This document shows positions 24,931-34,012 of a stretch of DNA of 34,012 bases, in pieces. The notes beneath the pieces were generated by a model that worked only from the letters and a program-made list of their open reading frames with translations, was not told the origin of the DNA and did no database searches. Position numbers and translations under genes: made by a program. Within the stretch, counting starts at the first letter, position 1; every line of letters begins with the position of its first letter. Origin of the DNA: Pseudomonadota bacterium (GTDB lineage: Bacteria; Pseudomonadota; Alphaproteobacteria; Rhizobiales; Phreatobacteraceae); assembly GCA_023416965.1 (NCBI GenBank), contig JAEZGJ010000225.1, positions 1 through 34,012 on the forward strand. Reading direction: 5' to 3'.

Positions 24931-25613
24931 ACCAGGGCTTCTTCGACGATCCGGAAAAGGTCGCCGCCTACGAGCAGGGGCCGCGCTGGTTCATTCCGGC
25001 CTACGAGGCGAGCCATGACATGGCGGCCGTGCTCCTGCAGGAGTTCGTGCCGGAGACGGGGCATATTCTCGTCGTCGGCGCCGGCGGCGGCATCGAGCTT
25101 GCGGCTCTCGCCGAGGCCGGGCCGAACTGGCGCTTCACGGGGATAGATCCGGCCAGGCCGATGCTCGACATGGCCGAAGCCAGGCTCGCGGCCATGGGAG
25201 CGGCGGAGCGGGTCTCGCTGATCCAGGGCTATGTCGCGGATGCGCCGCCGGGCCCCTTCGATGCGGCGACCTGCTTCCTCACCCTGCATTTCCTGCCGGA
25301 TGACGGCTCGCGGCTCGCCCTGCTCGGGGAGACCCGCCGCCGGATGAAGCCGGACGCGCCCTTCCTCCTCATCAACGGCTGCATGGACAAGACGTCTGCC
25401 CGGTTCGGGCGCGACATGGCCCGCTACAGCGCCTTCGCCCGATTCAAGGGCGCGCCGGCGGAGATGGCCTCCATGGCCGCCGCCACCGTCGCCGAACAGG
25501 TTCATCTGCTTCCGGCATCGCGCGACGAAGCGCTGCTGACCGAAGCCGGCTTCCATTCCGTCGAGCCCTTCTACCGTGGCCTCTGGGTCCACGGCTGGCT
25601 CGCCCACGCCTGA
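24927..25613 (+). CDS. Class I SAM methyltransferase, CmoA-like, inside the split metH operon
   Basis: This 228-residue protein has a Rossmann-type SAM motif I (ILVVGAGGGIELAAL) and a post-motif II stretch GIDPARPMLDMAEARL. The central strand TCFLTLHFLP and the C-terminal strand WVHGWLAHA echo the layout of CmoA, a tRNA methyltransferase-fold protein that makes or uses carboxy-SAM. Its GTG start overlaps the upstream stop (GTGA), and its own stop is 11 bases before the ATG of the second metH gene, so it is surely part of the operon. The substrate is unknown. It might be linked to methyl-group or S-adenosylhomocysteine handling, since its neighbours are all methionine-cycle genes; that is inference only. 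Confidence 0.85.
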   Translation: MNQGFFDDPEKVAAYEQGPRWFIPAYEASHDMAAVLLQEFVPETGHILVVGAGGGIELAALAEAGPNWRFTGIDPARPMLDMAEARLAAMGAAERVSLIQGYVADAPPGPFDAATCFLTLHFLPDDGSRLALLGETRRRMKPDAPFLLINGCMDKTSARFGRDMARYSAFARFKGAPAEMASMAAATVAEQVHLLPASRDEALLTEAGFHSVEPFYRGLWVHGWLAHA

Positions 25614-25624
25614 AAGTGTCCCTG

Positions 25625-28321
<2,697 letters not shown>

Positions 28322-28334
28322 CGGCGCCGGCTTC

Positions 28335-28796
28335 ATGACATTCGTCGACCGCGGCCCGACGGCAGCTCCGCCGCCGCGCGCCGCGGTGGTCGCGGTCTTC
28401 GGCTGCGCCTTCACCGTTCGCCTCGGCTCCGGCCTGCTGGCGCCGGGCATGCACCATCGGGACGAAATCTTCCAGTCGCTGGAACAGGCTCACCGGGTCG
28501 TTTTCGGCTACGGCTTGGTACCCTGGGAGTTCGAGCACGCGATCCGCTCCTGGATTCTGCCGGGCCTCCTCGCCGGCATCATGCGCGCGAGCCTCGCCCT
28601 GGGCGATGGTCCGCATGTCTACCTGCCGCTGATCCAGGCCTTCCTCTCGGCGCTCGCGGCTGCGGCGGTCACCTGCATCTTCCTCTGGGCGGCGCGCATC
28701 GCCGGAACAGGGCCGGCCGTCGTGGGCGCAGCGGCCGGGCACCTGTGCGGAGAGGCCGCTCGAGGCGCTGCCGCTGCAGCCGCCGCAGATCGCTGA
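28335..28796 (+). pseudogene. N-terminal remnant of a GT22-type mannosyltransferase
   Basis: About the first 120 residues read like the start of a GT22 (PIG-B/ALG9-like) mannosyltransferase: a hydrophobic helix, then HRDEIFQSLEQAHRVVFGYG, PWEFEHAIRSW, LPGLLAGIM and a second membrane stretch (IQAFLSALAAAAVTCIFLWAARIAG). Full-length family members have about 500 residues with many more helices. Here the protein-like sequence stops near 28735 and gives way to an Ala-rich end at 28796, while another frame takes over (28738-28848). This is best explained by loss of the rest of the gene. It follows metH by 13 bases. Confidence 0.7.
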
Positions 28797-28848
28797 TCTC
28801 AGGCCGGTGAAGCGGCTCTGGCCGCCGGTCTTCCCGCCGCGCCCCTGA
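28738..28848 (+). other. Possible C-terminal fragment of another gene
   Basis: In a different frame from the mannosyltransferase remnant, the last 37 codons read with protein-like features: GTCAERPLEALPLQPPQIAD, then PVKRLWPPVFPPRP and a TGA at 28846-28848. This looks like a genuine C-terminus whose N-terminal part is missing. It may mark the right edge of a deletion that removed the end of the mannosyltransferase gene and the start of its neighbour. Alternatively it is a chance reading of GC-rich DNA. Confidence 0.4.
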
Positions 28849-28878
28849 GGCGCGGGACCGGGGGCTGGCGCGCTGCCG

Positions 28879-30855
28879 TCAGATCGTCACCTGGGTGCCG
28901 ACCTCCACCACCCGGCCCGTGGGCAGGTGGAAATAATCGGAGGCGGAATTGGCGTTCACCGCCATGCCGATGAAAATGTAGTCCTGCCAGAGCGGCATGC
29001 CGAGCTTGCCGGAGGCCTTCAGGTGCCGGCGGGACAGGAAGAAGGAGGTCGACATCATGTCGAACTTCAGGCCGAACTTCTTGCAGGCGATGAGCGCCTT
29101 CGGCACGTGCGGCGTCTCCATGTAGCCGAAGCGCACGGTCAGCCGCGAGAAGCGGTCGTTGATCTTCTCGAAGGAGATGCGCTCGCCGTCGGGCAGTCGC
29201 GGGGTGTCGACGCTCTTCACGGCGAGGAAGACGTTGTGCTCGTGCAGCACCTTGTTGTGCTTGAGGTTGTGCAGGAGCGAGGCCGGCGCATAGGCCTGGT
29301 CGGAGGTGAGGAAGACGGCGGTGCCGGCCACCTGGTGCGGCGGACGCTTGTCGAAGCTCTTGAGGAGGTCGACCAGCGGCACCTCGATGCGGCGCGTCTT
29401 GTCGGCGAGGATCGCCGTGCCCTTCCGCCAGGTCAGCATGAGGAACATGATGACCGCGCCGATCACCAGCGGCACCCAGCCGCCGTCCACCAGCTTGAGC
29501 AGGTTGGCGCCGAAGAAGATGAGGTGGATGACGATGAGCGGCACCATGATGACCACCGCCAGGACGATGTTCCACCGCCACAGGCGACGCACCACGAACC
29601 AGGCGAGAACGGCGGTGATGAACATGGTGGCCGTGACGGCGATGCCGTAGGCCGAGGCGAGGCTCGACGAGTTCTTGAACAGGAGCACCAGCGTCAGGAC
29701 GCCGATGAGCAGGCCCCAGTTCACCGCCGGCATGTAGATCTGGCCAGAATGCTCCTCCGAGGTGTGGCGAATCGCCATGCGCGGCAGCAGGCCGAGCTGG
29801 ATGGCCTGGCGCGACAGGGAGAAGGCACCGGTGATCACCGCCTGGCTCGCGATGATGGTGGCGAGCGTCGCCAGAACCACCATGGGCAGGAGGGCCCATG
29901 ACGGCGCGAGCAGGTAGAAGGGGTTGGTCAGCTTGGACGGGTCGGCGAGCACCATGGCACCCTGGCCGAGATAGTTCAGCGTCAGGGCAGGGAAGACGAG
30001 GCAGAACCAGGCCCACTGGATCGGCTTGCGCCCGAAATGACCCATGTCGGTGTAGAGCGCCTCGCCGCCGGTAACGGCGAGGAAGACCGCGCCGAGCGCC
30101 AGCAGGCCGATCGTGCCGTTGTTGGCGAGGAAGACGAGCCCGTAATAGGGATTGAACGCGTGGAAGACGCCGAGATCGTCGGCGATGTGGATGGCGCCGG
30201 TAGCCGCCATGGCGAGGAACCAGACGATGCAGATCGGCCCGAAATAGCGGGCGACGCTGGCCGTTCCGTGGCTCTGGACAGCGAAGAGGGCGACGATCAC
30301 CAGCACGGTGAGCGGCAGGATGTAAGGCTCGAAGACCGGGGTCACCAGCTTGAGGCCCTCGAGGGCGGAGAGCACCGAGATTGCCGGCGTGATGGCGGCA
30401 TCGCCGTAGAAGAGAGCCGCGCCGGCCATGCCGAGCAGGGCGACCACGTAGCTCGGCTTGCCGATGGCGCGCTGGGCGAGGGCGACGAGAGTGAGGATGC
30501 CGCCTTCGCCCTTGTCGTCGGCGCGCAGCAACAGAAGCACATATTTGCCGGTGATGATGAGGATCAGCGACCAGAGGATGAGCGAGAGGACGCCAAGCAC
30601 CGTCTCGCGGCTCGGTGTGCCCATGGCACCGTGGCCAGTGGCGGCAACCACGGCCTCACGGAAGGCATAGAGGGGGCTGGTGCCGATGTCGCCGTAGACG
30701 ACGCCGACGGAGCCCACGAACAGACCCCAGAAGCTCGCCTGGGAATGAGCATGGCCGTGTTCGTTGCGCACCTGGCCCTCGGTGCGAGGGTCCTGAACCG
30801 GACCGCCGTCGGCCTCAGCCGGCTTCGGGGCGCCGGCCGCCGTGTCATCTGCCAT
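28879..30855 (-). CDS. kup: Low-affinity potassium uptake protein Kup
   Basis: Kup imports K+ with H+ and is found in the inner membrane. The 658-residue protein has a short charged N-terminus, then about twelve membrane helices starting at SFWGLFVGSVGVVYGDIGTS, the family signature GDIGTSPLYAFREA. Later segments are ALFYGDAAITPAISVLSALEG and GGEALYTDMGHFG. The C-terminal cytoplasmic part (about 180 residues) holds FFLSRRHLK and the ending EVGTQVTI. ATG at 30855 gives the family's usual length; another 29 residues upstream are open but unlike Kup. Confidence 0.95.
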   Translation of the reverse strand: MADDTAAGAPKPAEADGGPVQDPRTEGQVRNEHGHAHSQASFWGLFVGSVGVVYGDIGTSPLYAFREAVVAATGHGAMGTPSRETVLGVLSLILWSLILIITGKYVLLLLRADDKGEGGILTLVALAQRAIGKPSYVVALLGMAGAALFYGDAAITPAISVLSALEGLKLVTPVFEPYILPLTVLVIVALFAVQSHGTASVARYFGPICIVWFLAMAATGAIHIADDLGVFHAFNPYYGLVFLANNGTIGLLALGAVFLAVTGGEALYTDMGHFGRKPIQWAWFCLVFPALTLNYLGQGAMVLADPSKLTNPFYLLAPSWALLPMVVLATLATIIASQAVITGAFSLSRQAIQLGLLPRMAIRHTSEEHSGQIYMPAVNWGLLIGVLTLVLLFKNSSSLASAYGIAVTATMFITAVLAWFVVRRLWRWNIVLAVVIMVPLIVIHLIFFGANLLKLVDGGWVPLVIGAVIMFLMLTWRKGTAILADKTRRIEVPLVDLLKSFDKRPPHQVAGTAVFLTSDQAYAPASLLHNLKHNKVLHEHNVFLAVKSVDTPRLPDGERISFEKINDRFSRLTVRFGYMETPHVPKALIACKKFGLKFDMMSTSFFLSRRHLKASGKLGMPLWQDYIFIGMAVNANSASDYFHLPTGRVVEVGTQVTI

Positions 30856-31079
30856 CGGATCGAACCCTTGGGGACGGTCTGGTTGGAGCTCCTGAGAGCG
30901 CGCGCTGGACCTGAGGCTGCGCCTTCTCTCTGCCGGCATCAATCAGGACGGTGCACCGACCTTGTCATGCGCCGGCGCAGCCGATCACCACGAACCCTCG
31001 GGGGTGCGGGACAGGAGGCCTCCGGCGGCACGCTTTTACTCCTCCGCAGGGGCCGGATCAATGGGGAGGCGGGGAGGTG

Positions 31080-32015
31080 TCATCGCACCAGAGTGTCGCG
31101 CCTCAGGGTCATGTCGATGACGCGCACGGTGGGCCGGCCCTCGGCCACCGGGATGGAGACGCGCGTCGCGGCGGCGACGTCGGGCGACCCTCCGGCGGCA
31201 TTGCGGGCCTGCTGCGGCAGGCGCGCCACCGGTGCAGAGACCCCGGCGTCGCCGGCCTGAATTCCCGCCTGAATCTCGTCGACGCGGCGGCGCACATCCG
31301 CCGGCAGCCGCCCGTAGGAGCGCGCCGCGACGAAGTCGCGGGGCTGGTAGGGGAAGCGCGAGGCGCCGCGGAAGACCTGGGCGCCGGTCTCGGTGACGAC
31401 GACGTCGCCGGGGCGAAGGGTGACGTCGTGGGTGATCGGCAGGCGGGCGAGGCCGTTGGCAGCGGCGCCCTGACAGGAGCAGGTGCGATCCAGCCCCTGG
31501 CGGAAGCGGAAGGCGGTGCGAAGGGCTGAATAGGTCTGGCCGCGCGCGTTGACGGCGTCCTCGATGCTGCCCTGGCGGCTGACCGAATAGAGCGCCACCT
31601 CGGCACCCGGACACATGGCGTTGCAACTTTCCTGCTGCGCCTGGCGCGCGCCGCCGGAGGTCGCCGGACCCATGGGGAAGAAGAAGCCGTCGCAGGTACG
31701 CACGCAATAGGCGCGCGGTCCGCCGAGATTTTCGCCCGAGGCGGAGCGACCCTGCTCGGACTGGCTCCTGACGCCGCGGTCGCCCTCGCCGGGGCGGACG
31801 GTGATCTCCGGCACGTAGCCGCGGCTGCCGCCGCCGAAGAGGGAGAAGAAGCCGAAGCCGCCACCGCCGCGGCTCTCCGGGGCAGTGCGACGTCCGGTCT
31901 CGCCGCGGGCGATGGCGTAGAATTCGTCGCGGTCCTGAGCCTCCGTTGGAACGGCAGTTCCGAGCGACAGGACCGCGGCGGCGAGGAGCGCCATGCGCTG
32001 GGATCGAGAGGTCAT
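31080..32015 (-). CDS. DUF2865-like secreted cysteine-containing protein
   Basis: The 311-residue product has a signal peptide (LLAAAVLSLGTAVPTEAQD) and then a domain I associate with DUF2865, found mainly in Rhizobiales: AYCVRTCDGFFFP, ESCNAMCPGAEVALY, EDAVNARGQTYSALRTAFRF and TCSCQG. Six cysteines in this part could form disulfides in the periplasm. A Gly-rich stretch precedes the domain and a Pro/Arg-rich tail follows. The function is unknown. The ATG at 32015 is preceded by GGAGG at a spacing of eight. It lies 224 bases downstream of the kup start, on the same strand; I see no clear promoter or terminator in that gap. Confidence 0.85.
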   Translation of the reverse strand: MTSRSQRMALLAAAVLSLGTAVPTEAQDRDEFYAIARGETGRRTAPESRGGGGFGFFSLFGGGSRGYVPEITVRPGEGDRGVRSQSEQGRSASGENLGGPRAYCVRTCDGFFFPMGPATSGGARQAQQESCNAMCPGAEVALYSVSRQGSIEDAVNARGQTYSALRTAFRFRQGLDRTCSCQGAAANGLARLPITHDVTLRPGDVVVTETGAQVFRGASRFPYQPRDFVAARSYGRLPADVRRRVDEIQAGIQAGDAGVSAPVARLPQQARNAAGGSPDVAAATRVSIPVAEGRPTVRVIDMTLRRDTLVR

Positions 32016-32604
32016 CGGTCCAACCTCCGGCTGGGCCGCGCGCGGCGAGCCGGCGGGGCCAGGACGGGGGGCGGCGGCCAGAAGCCCTCCACCACCCGAC
32101 GGAACGGCCGCACCGATAGCGGTATCATGTTGCGCAGACATGTCGCGGTGCCGCGGCCGCGCTGAAACAGGACGGCAGCGGTGCCGCCGACCTCGGTTCG
32201 CGTTCCGGCCCCCACCGGCCGGGAGATGGTCAGAATGCGCCGAAGAGAATGGCCCCGACAAAGGCGAATGCGGCGCACGCGTAGACGATGTTGACGTGAC
32301 GCACGAGTTCCACGGCTGATCTCCCAAACAGGAACCGGGTTCCCGAAGCTATGCCGGCTTGCCATGGCCCGCCAAGGTGTTTTTGAGGATATCCAGAGGT
32401 CTTGGCGTGACGGCGTCGGCACTGCTCGGTCTCCGGTTTGACACCACTGCGGAATTTCGCCCAGTCAACGCCGGGGATCGGGTGAGGGTTCCTGACCCAT
32501 CTGCGTCGGGCGGACGCGTCGGCATTCTCGGTAATCCCGTCCGATGACCTGCCGTTCGAATCGCCTTGACGTTCGGCGGAGCAGATGTCACGCCATTTCA
32601 CATC
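32016..32604. other. Intergenic region around the small membrane ORF
   Basis: This stretch of 589 bases lies between the DUF2865-like gene and the TetR gene. Its only supported feature is the 27-codon open frame at 32230-32313. A 6-bp GC-only inverted repeat CCGGCC/GGCCGG (32205-32210 with 32217-32222) lies just beyond that frame on its strand. I see no other gene, RNA gene or clear promoter; short open frames here lack ribosome sites and protein-like composition. Confidence 0.5.
32230..32313 (-). CDS. Candidate 27-residue membrane protein
   Basis: A GTG at 32313 opens 27 codons ending in TGA at 32230. GGGAGA lies six bases upstream, a good ribosome binding site. The product starts MELVRHVNIVYACAAF and continues as one uninterrupted hydrophobic helix to the end (VGAILFGAF). 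This makes a single-pass small membrane protein plausible. The frame extends further upstream without a stop, but the upstream residues look unlike protein. No homologue can be confirmed here. Without conservation data this remains a candidate. Confidence 0.5.
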   Translation of the reverse strand: MELVRHVNIVYACAAFAFVGAILFGAF

Positions 32605-33213
32605 ATGGCACGCACCCCCGACACCGAACTGTCCGAACGCCGTGGCTATCATCACGGGAACCTGCGCGAGGCTTTGCTGGAGGCGGCCCGCCGGCTGATC
32701 GCCGAGCGCGGGCCGGCCGGCTTCACGCTGTCCGATGCCGCCAAGCTGGCGGGCGTGTCGCCGGCGGCGCCCTATCGTCATTTCAAGGATCGCGAGGCCC
32801 TGCTCAAGGAAATCGCCGTCCATGGCTTCGAAGCGCTGGGGCGGCGCCTGGCGGCCGCGGCGCGGGCGGGGGGGCCCGACGGCTTCCTCGCCATGGGGCG
32901 GGCCTATCTCGCCTTCGCGCGGGAGGAGCCGGCCTATTACGCCGCCATGTTCAATACCGGCCATCCTGGCGGCGGCCCCCCGGGCGATGATCCCGGCTTC
33001 AACGCCCTGCAGCAGGCGGTCGGCCGCGCGCTCGGCAGCTCCGACCCGCAGCGGGTGAAGATGGCGGCGACCCTGGTCTTCGCCTTGACCCACGGGCTCG
33101 CCTCGCTCGCGGCGCCTGGTTCCATCGCGATGCCCGGCGGGCTTGAGGATCCCGAGCACATGCTCGACGTCGGCGTCCATGCCCTGCTGAAGGGGCTCGG
33201 CAACGCGCCCTGA
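32605..33213 (+). CDS. TetR/AcrR-family transcriptional regulator
   Basis: The 202-residue protein has an N-terminal TetR helix-turn-helix: GYHHGNLREALLEAARRLIAERG, FTLSDAAKLAGVSPAAPYRHF and KDREALLKEIAVHGFEAL. The first part and the C-terminal region (about residues 85-195, with AREEPAYYAAMFNTGHP) fit the TetR subgroup with a WHG-type ligand-binding domain. The effector and target are unknown. ATG at 32605 begins MARTPDTELSERRGYHHG. The gene directly precedes the DUF2852-like gene and could regulate it; no clear palindromic operator is seen. Confidence 0.9.
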   Translation: MARTPDTELSERRGYHHGNLREALLEAARRLIAERGPAGFTLSDAAKLAGVSPAAPYRHFKDREALLKEIAVHGFEALGRRLAAAARAGGPDGFLAMGRAYLAFAREEPAYYAAMFNTGHPGGGPPGDDPGFNALQQAVGRALGSSDPQRVKMAATLVFALTHGLASLAAPGSIAMPGGLEDPEHMLDVGVHALLKGLGNAP

Positions 33214-33275
33214 GGGGCCGGCATCGCCCCACGAGGGCATTGTGCCTCCTGCTGCCGAGCGCCATGTGAAGGAAC

Positions 33276-33303
33276 TTGACATGGCGATCGTCGATGCTAA
33301 TAT
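33276..33303 (+). promoter_or_regulatory. Sigma-70-type promoter of the DUF2852-like gene
   Basis: TTGACA (33276-33281), 16 bases, then TAATAT (33298-33303), close to the housekeeping consensus and in a markedly AT-rich island. A ribosome site GGAGAG (33323-33328) follows and the ATG is at 33334. Confidence 0.65.
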
Positions 33304-33333
33304 ATTTTACATTCGCACTCATGGAGAGCGTCG

Positions 33334-33756
33334 ATGACCTGCCTGAACCAAACCTCCCCGCGTCTGCCGGCCTTCCACGGCGGCTGGCGCGGTGCCGCCG
33401 AGCGGCGCTGGCACCCCGTGGAACTGGCGGCGATGATCGTCGGCTTCGTTCTGTTCTGGCCGATCGGCCTCGCCATCCTCGCCTGGAAGAAGTGGATGGG
33501 AGACGCGCCCCGCGGTCGCGGTCGTGGCCACGACGGAATGCACGGCCTCGCCGGGCCCGCGGATACGGGCAATGTCGCCTTCGAGGACTACAAGCGCCAG
33601 GAACTGGAGCGGCTGGAGGCCGAACGCCGCCGGCTCTTTGAGGCGCAGGACGAGTTCGGTGCCTATCTCGAGCGGCTGAAGCGCAGCCGCGATCGCGCCG
33701 AGTTCGACCAGTTCATGGCCGAGCGAGCGGCGGCACCGCGTGCGCCCGCCGCCTGA
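33334..33756 (+). CDS. DUF2852-like membrane-anchored protein
   Basis: The 140-residue protein has one membrane segment (LAAMIVGFVLFWPIGLAILAW, about residues 30-50) within the signature RRWHPVELAAMIVGFVLFWP, followed by a basic patch (KKWMGD), then a charged coiled-coil region DYKRQELERLEAERRRLFEAQDEF with FGAYLERLKRSRDRAEFDQFM. This layout is what I know as DUF2852 of alphaproteobacteria. The function is unknown. It has its own strong promoter upstream and ends in a hairpin shared with the convergent gene. Confidence 0.85.
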   Translation: MTCLNQTSPRLPAFHGGWRGAAERRWHPVELAAMIVGFVLFWPIGLAILAWKKWMGDAPRGRGRGHDGMHGLAGPADTGNVAFEDYKRQELERLEAERRRLFEAQDEFGAYLERLKRSRDRAEFDQFMAERAAAPRAPAA

Positions 33757-33766
33757 CGGGTCAGGC
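33751..33766. terminator. Compact hairpin over two convergent stop codons
   Basis: GCCTGA (33751-33756) pairs with TCAGGC (33761-33766) around a 4-base loop. The stem contains both the TGA of the plus-strand gene and the TGA of the minus-strand gene. No T tract follows, so its action as a terminator is uncertain. Confidence 0.35.
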
Positions 33767-34012
33767 GAGCGCCCGCATCATCGCGAAGACGAGAGTGACG
33801 GCACCGCTGGCGACGGCGGTGCCGAATTTCATGGCCGAGGCCCAGGGCAGGACCGCCGCGACGTCGGCGAGGCCGGAATAGGCGAGGACGAGCAGCGCGT
33901 TCTCGCAAAGGTCCATCGCCGCATAGGCGAGGGGGAGGGCCAGGAGGAGCCGCTGCGTCCGCTCGTTGACCGGCACGCCACGGGTGACGAGGCCCGCCGC
34001 CAGCAGCAGCGA
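33761..34012 (-). CDS. Membrane protein, C-terminal part (cut by the window edge)
   Basis: The minus-strand frame is open to the right edge of the window, so the 5' end is missing. The visible 83 residues include hydrophobic segments (LLLALPLAYAAMDLCENALL, VLAYSGLADVAAVLP, MKFGTAVASGAVTLVFAMM) that suggest at least three membrane helices. The stop is four bases from the stop of the DUF2852-like gene on the other strand. I recognise no family from this fragment. Confidence 0.75.
   Translation of the reverse strand, partial: SLLLAAGLVTRGVPVNERTQRLLLALPLAYAAMDLCENALLVLAYSGLADVAAVLPWASAMKFGTAVASGAVTLVFAMMRALA

Noticed and set aside
30037..31260. A plus-strand open frame of 407 codons opposite kup and the region upstream of it.
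   Set aside because: Antisense to the Kup signature region; no ribosome site or protein-like domain seen.

Overview
This window is chromosomal DNA from a high-GC alphaproteobacterium, most likely of the order Hyphomicrobiales (Rhizobiales). The evidence is the run cpoB-tilS-ftsH and the presence of glmM, a large 7TM/PAS/GGDEF/EAL protein resembling the Rhizobiales polar-growth protein RgsP, two Omp25/RopB-like outer-membrane barrels with CtrA-type boxes, and proteins that look like DUF2865, DUF2852 and DUF3297 families. No tRNA, rRNA, CRISPR array, insertion sequence or prophage was seen. The genus cannot be fixed from the sequence alone.

Layout. 1-3.7 kb: end of cpoB (cut by the window edge), tilS, and ftsH with a heat-shock-type promoter and a terminator. 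3.9-10 kb: an enolase-superfamily enzyme of the mandelate racemase type, the RgsP-like protein (degenerate GGDEF, intact EAL), a 2OG-Fe(II) oxygenase and an aldo/keto reductase. 10.1-12.4 kb (minus strand): a frameshifted secreted protein gene, a membrane diguanylate cyclase with intact active and inhibitory sites, and a small Arg-rich secreted protein with two cysteines. 12.5-14.2 kb: a PAP2 phosphatase, a small membrane protein and a DsbB-like oxidase. 14.2-16 kb (minus): a TakP-like TRAP binding protein without its permease, and a second, Gly/Tyr/Arg-rich secreted two-cysteine protein that is a paralogue of the first. 16.2-20 kb: a DUF3297-like protein, glmM and the two outer-membrane barrels. 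20-21.7 kb (minus): a PA0069-type radical SAM protein and a VOC protein.

21.8-28.3 kb is a methionine-cycle operon: an ArsR-methyltransferase fusion regulator (SahR type) with a 16-bp perfect palindrome at its start, metF, and a methionine synthase split into two genes. One gene carries the homocysteine module and the other the folate, cobalamin and reactivation modules. A CmoA-like methyltransferase gene sits between the two halves. Start and stop codons overlap or nearly touch along most of this operon. It is followed by the N-terminal remnant of a GT22-type mannosyltransferase.

28.9-34 kb: kup and a DUF2865-like secreted protein (minus), a candidate 27-residue membrane protein (minus), a TetR regulator, a DUF2852-like protein behind a strong AT-rich promoter, and the edge of a membrane protein gene.

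The points I consider most worth following are the paired two-cysteine secreted proteins either side of dsbB, the methyltransferase embedded in the split MetH operon, the CtrA boxes shared by the two barrels, the frameshift in a C6 run, the mannosyltransferase remnant, and the 27-residue open frame.
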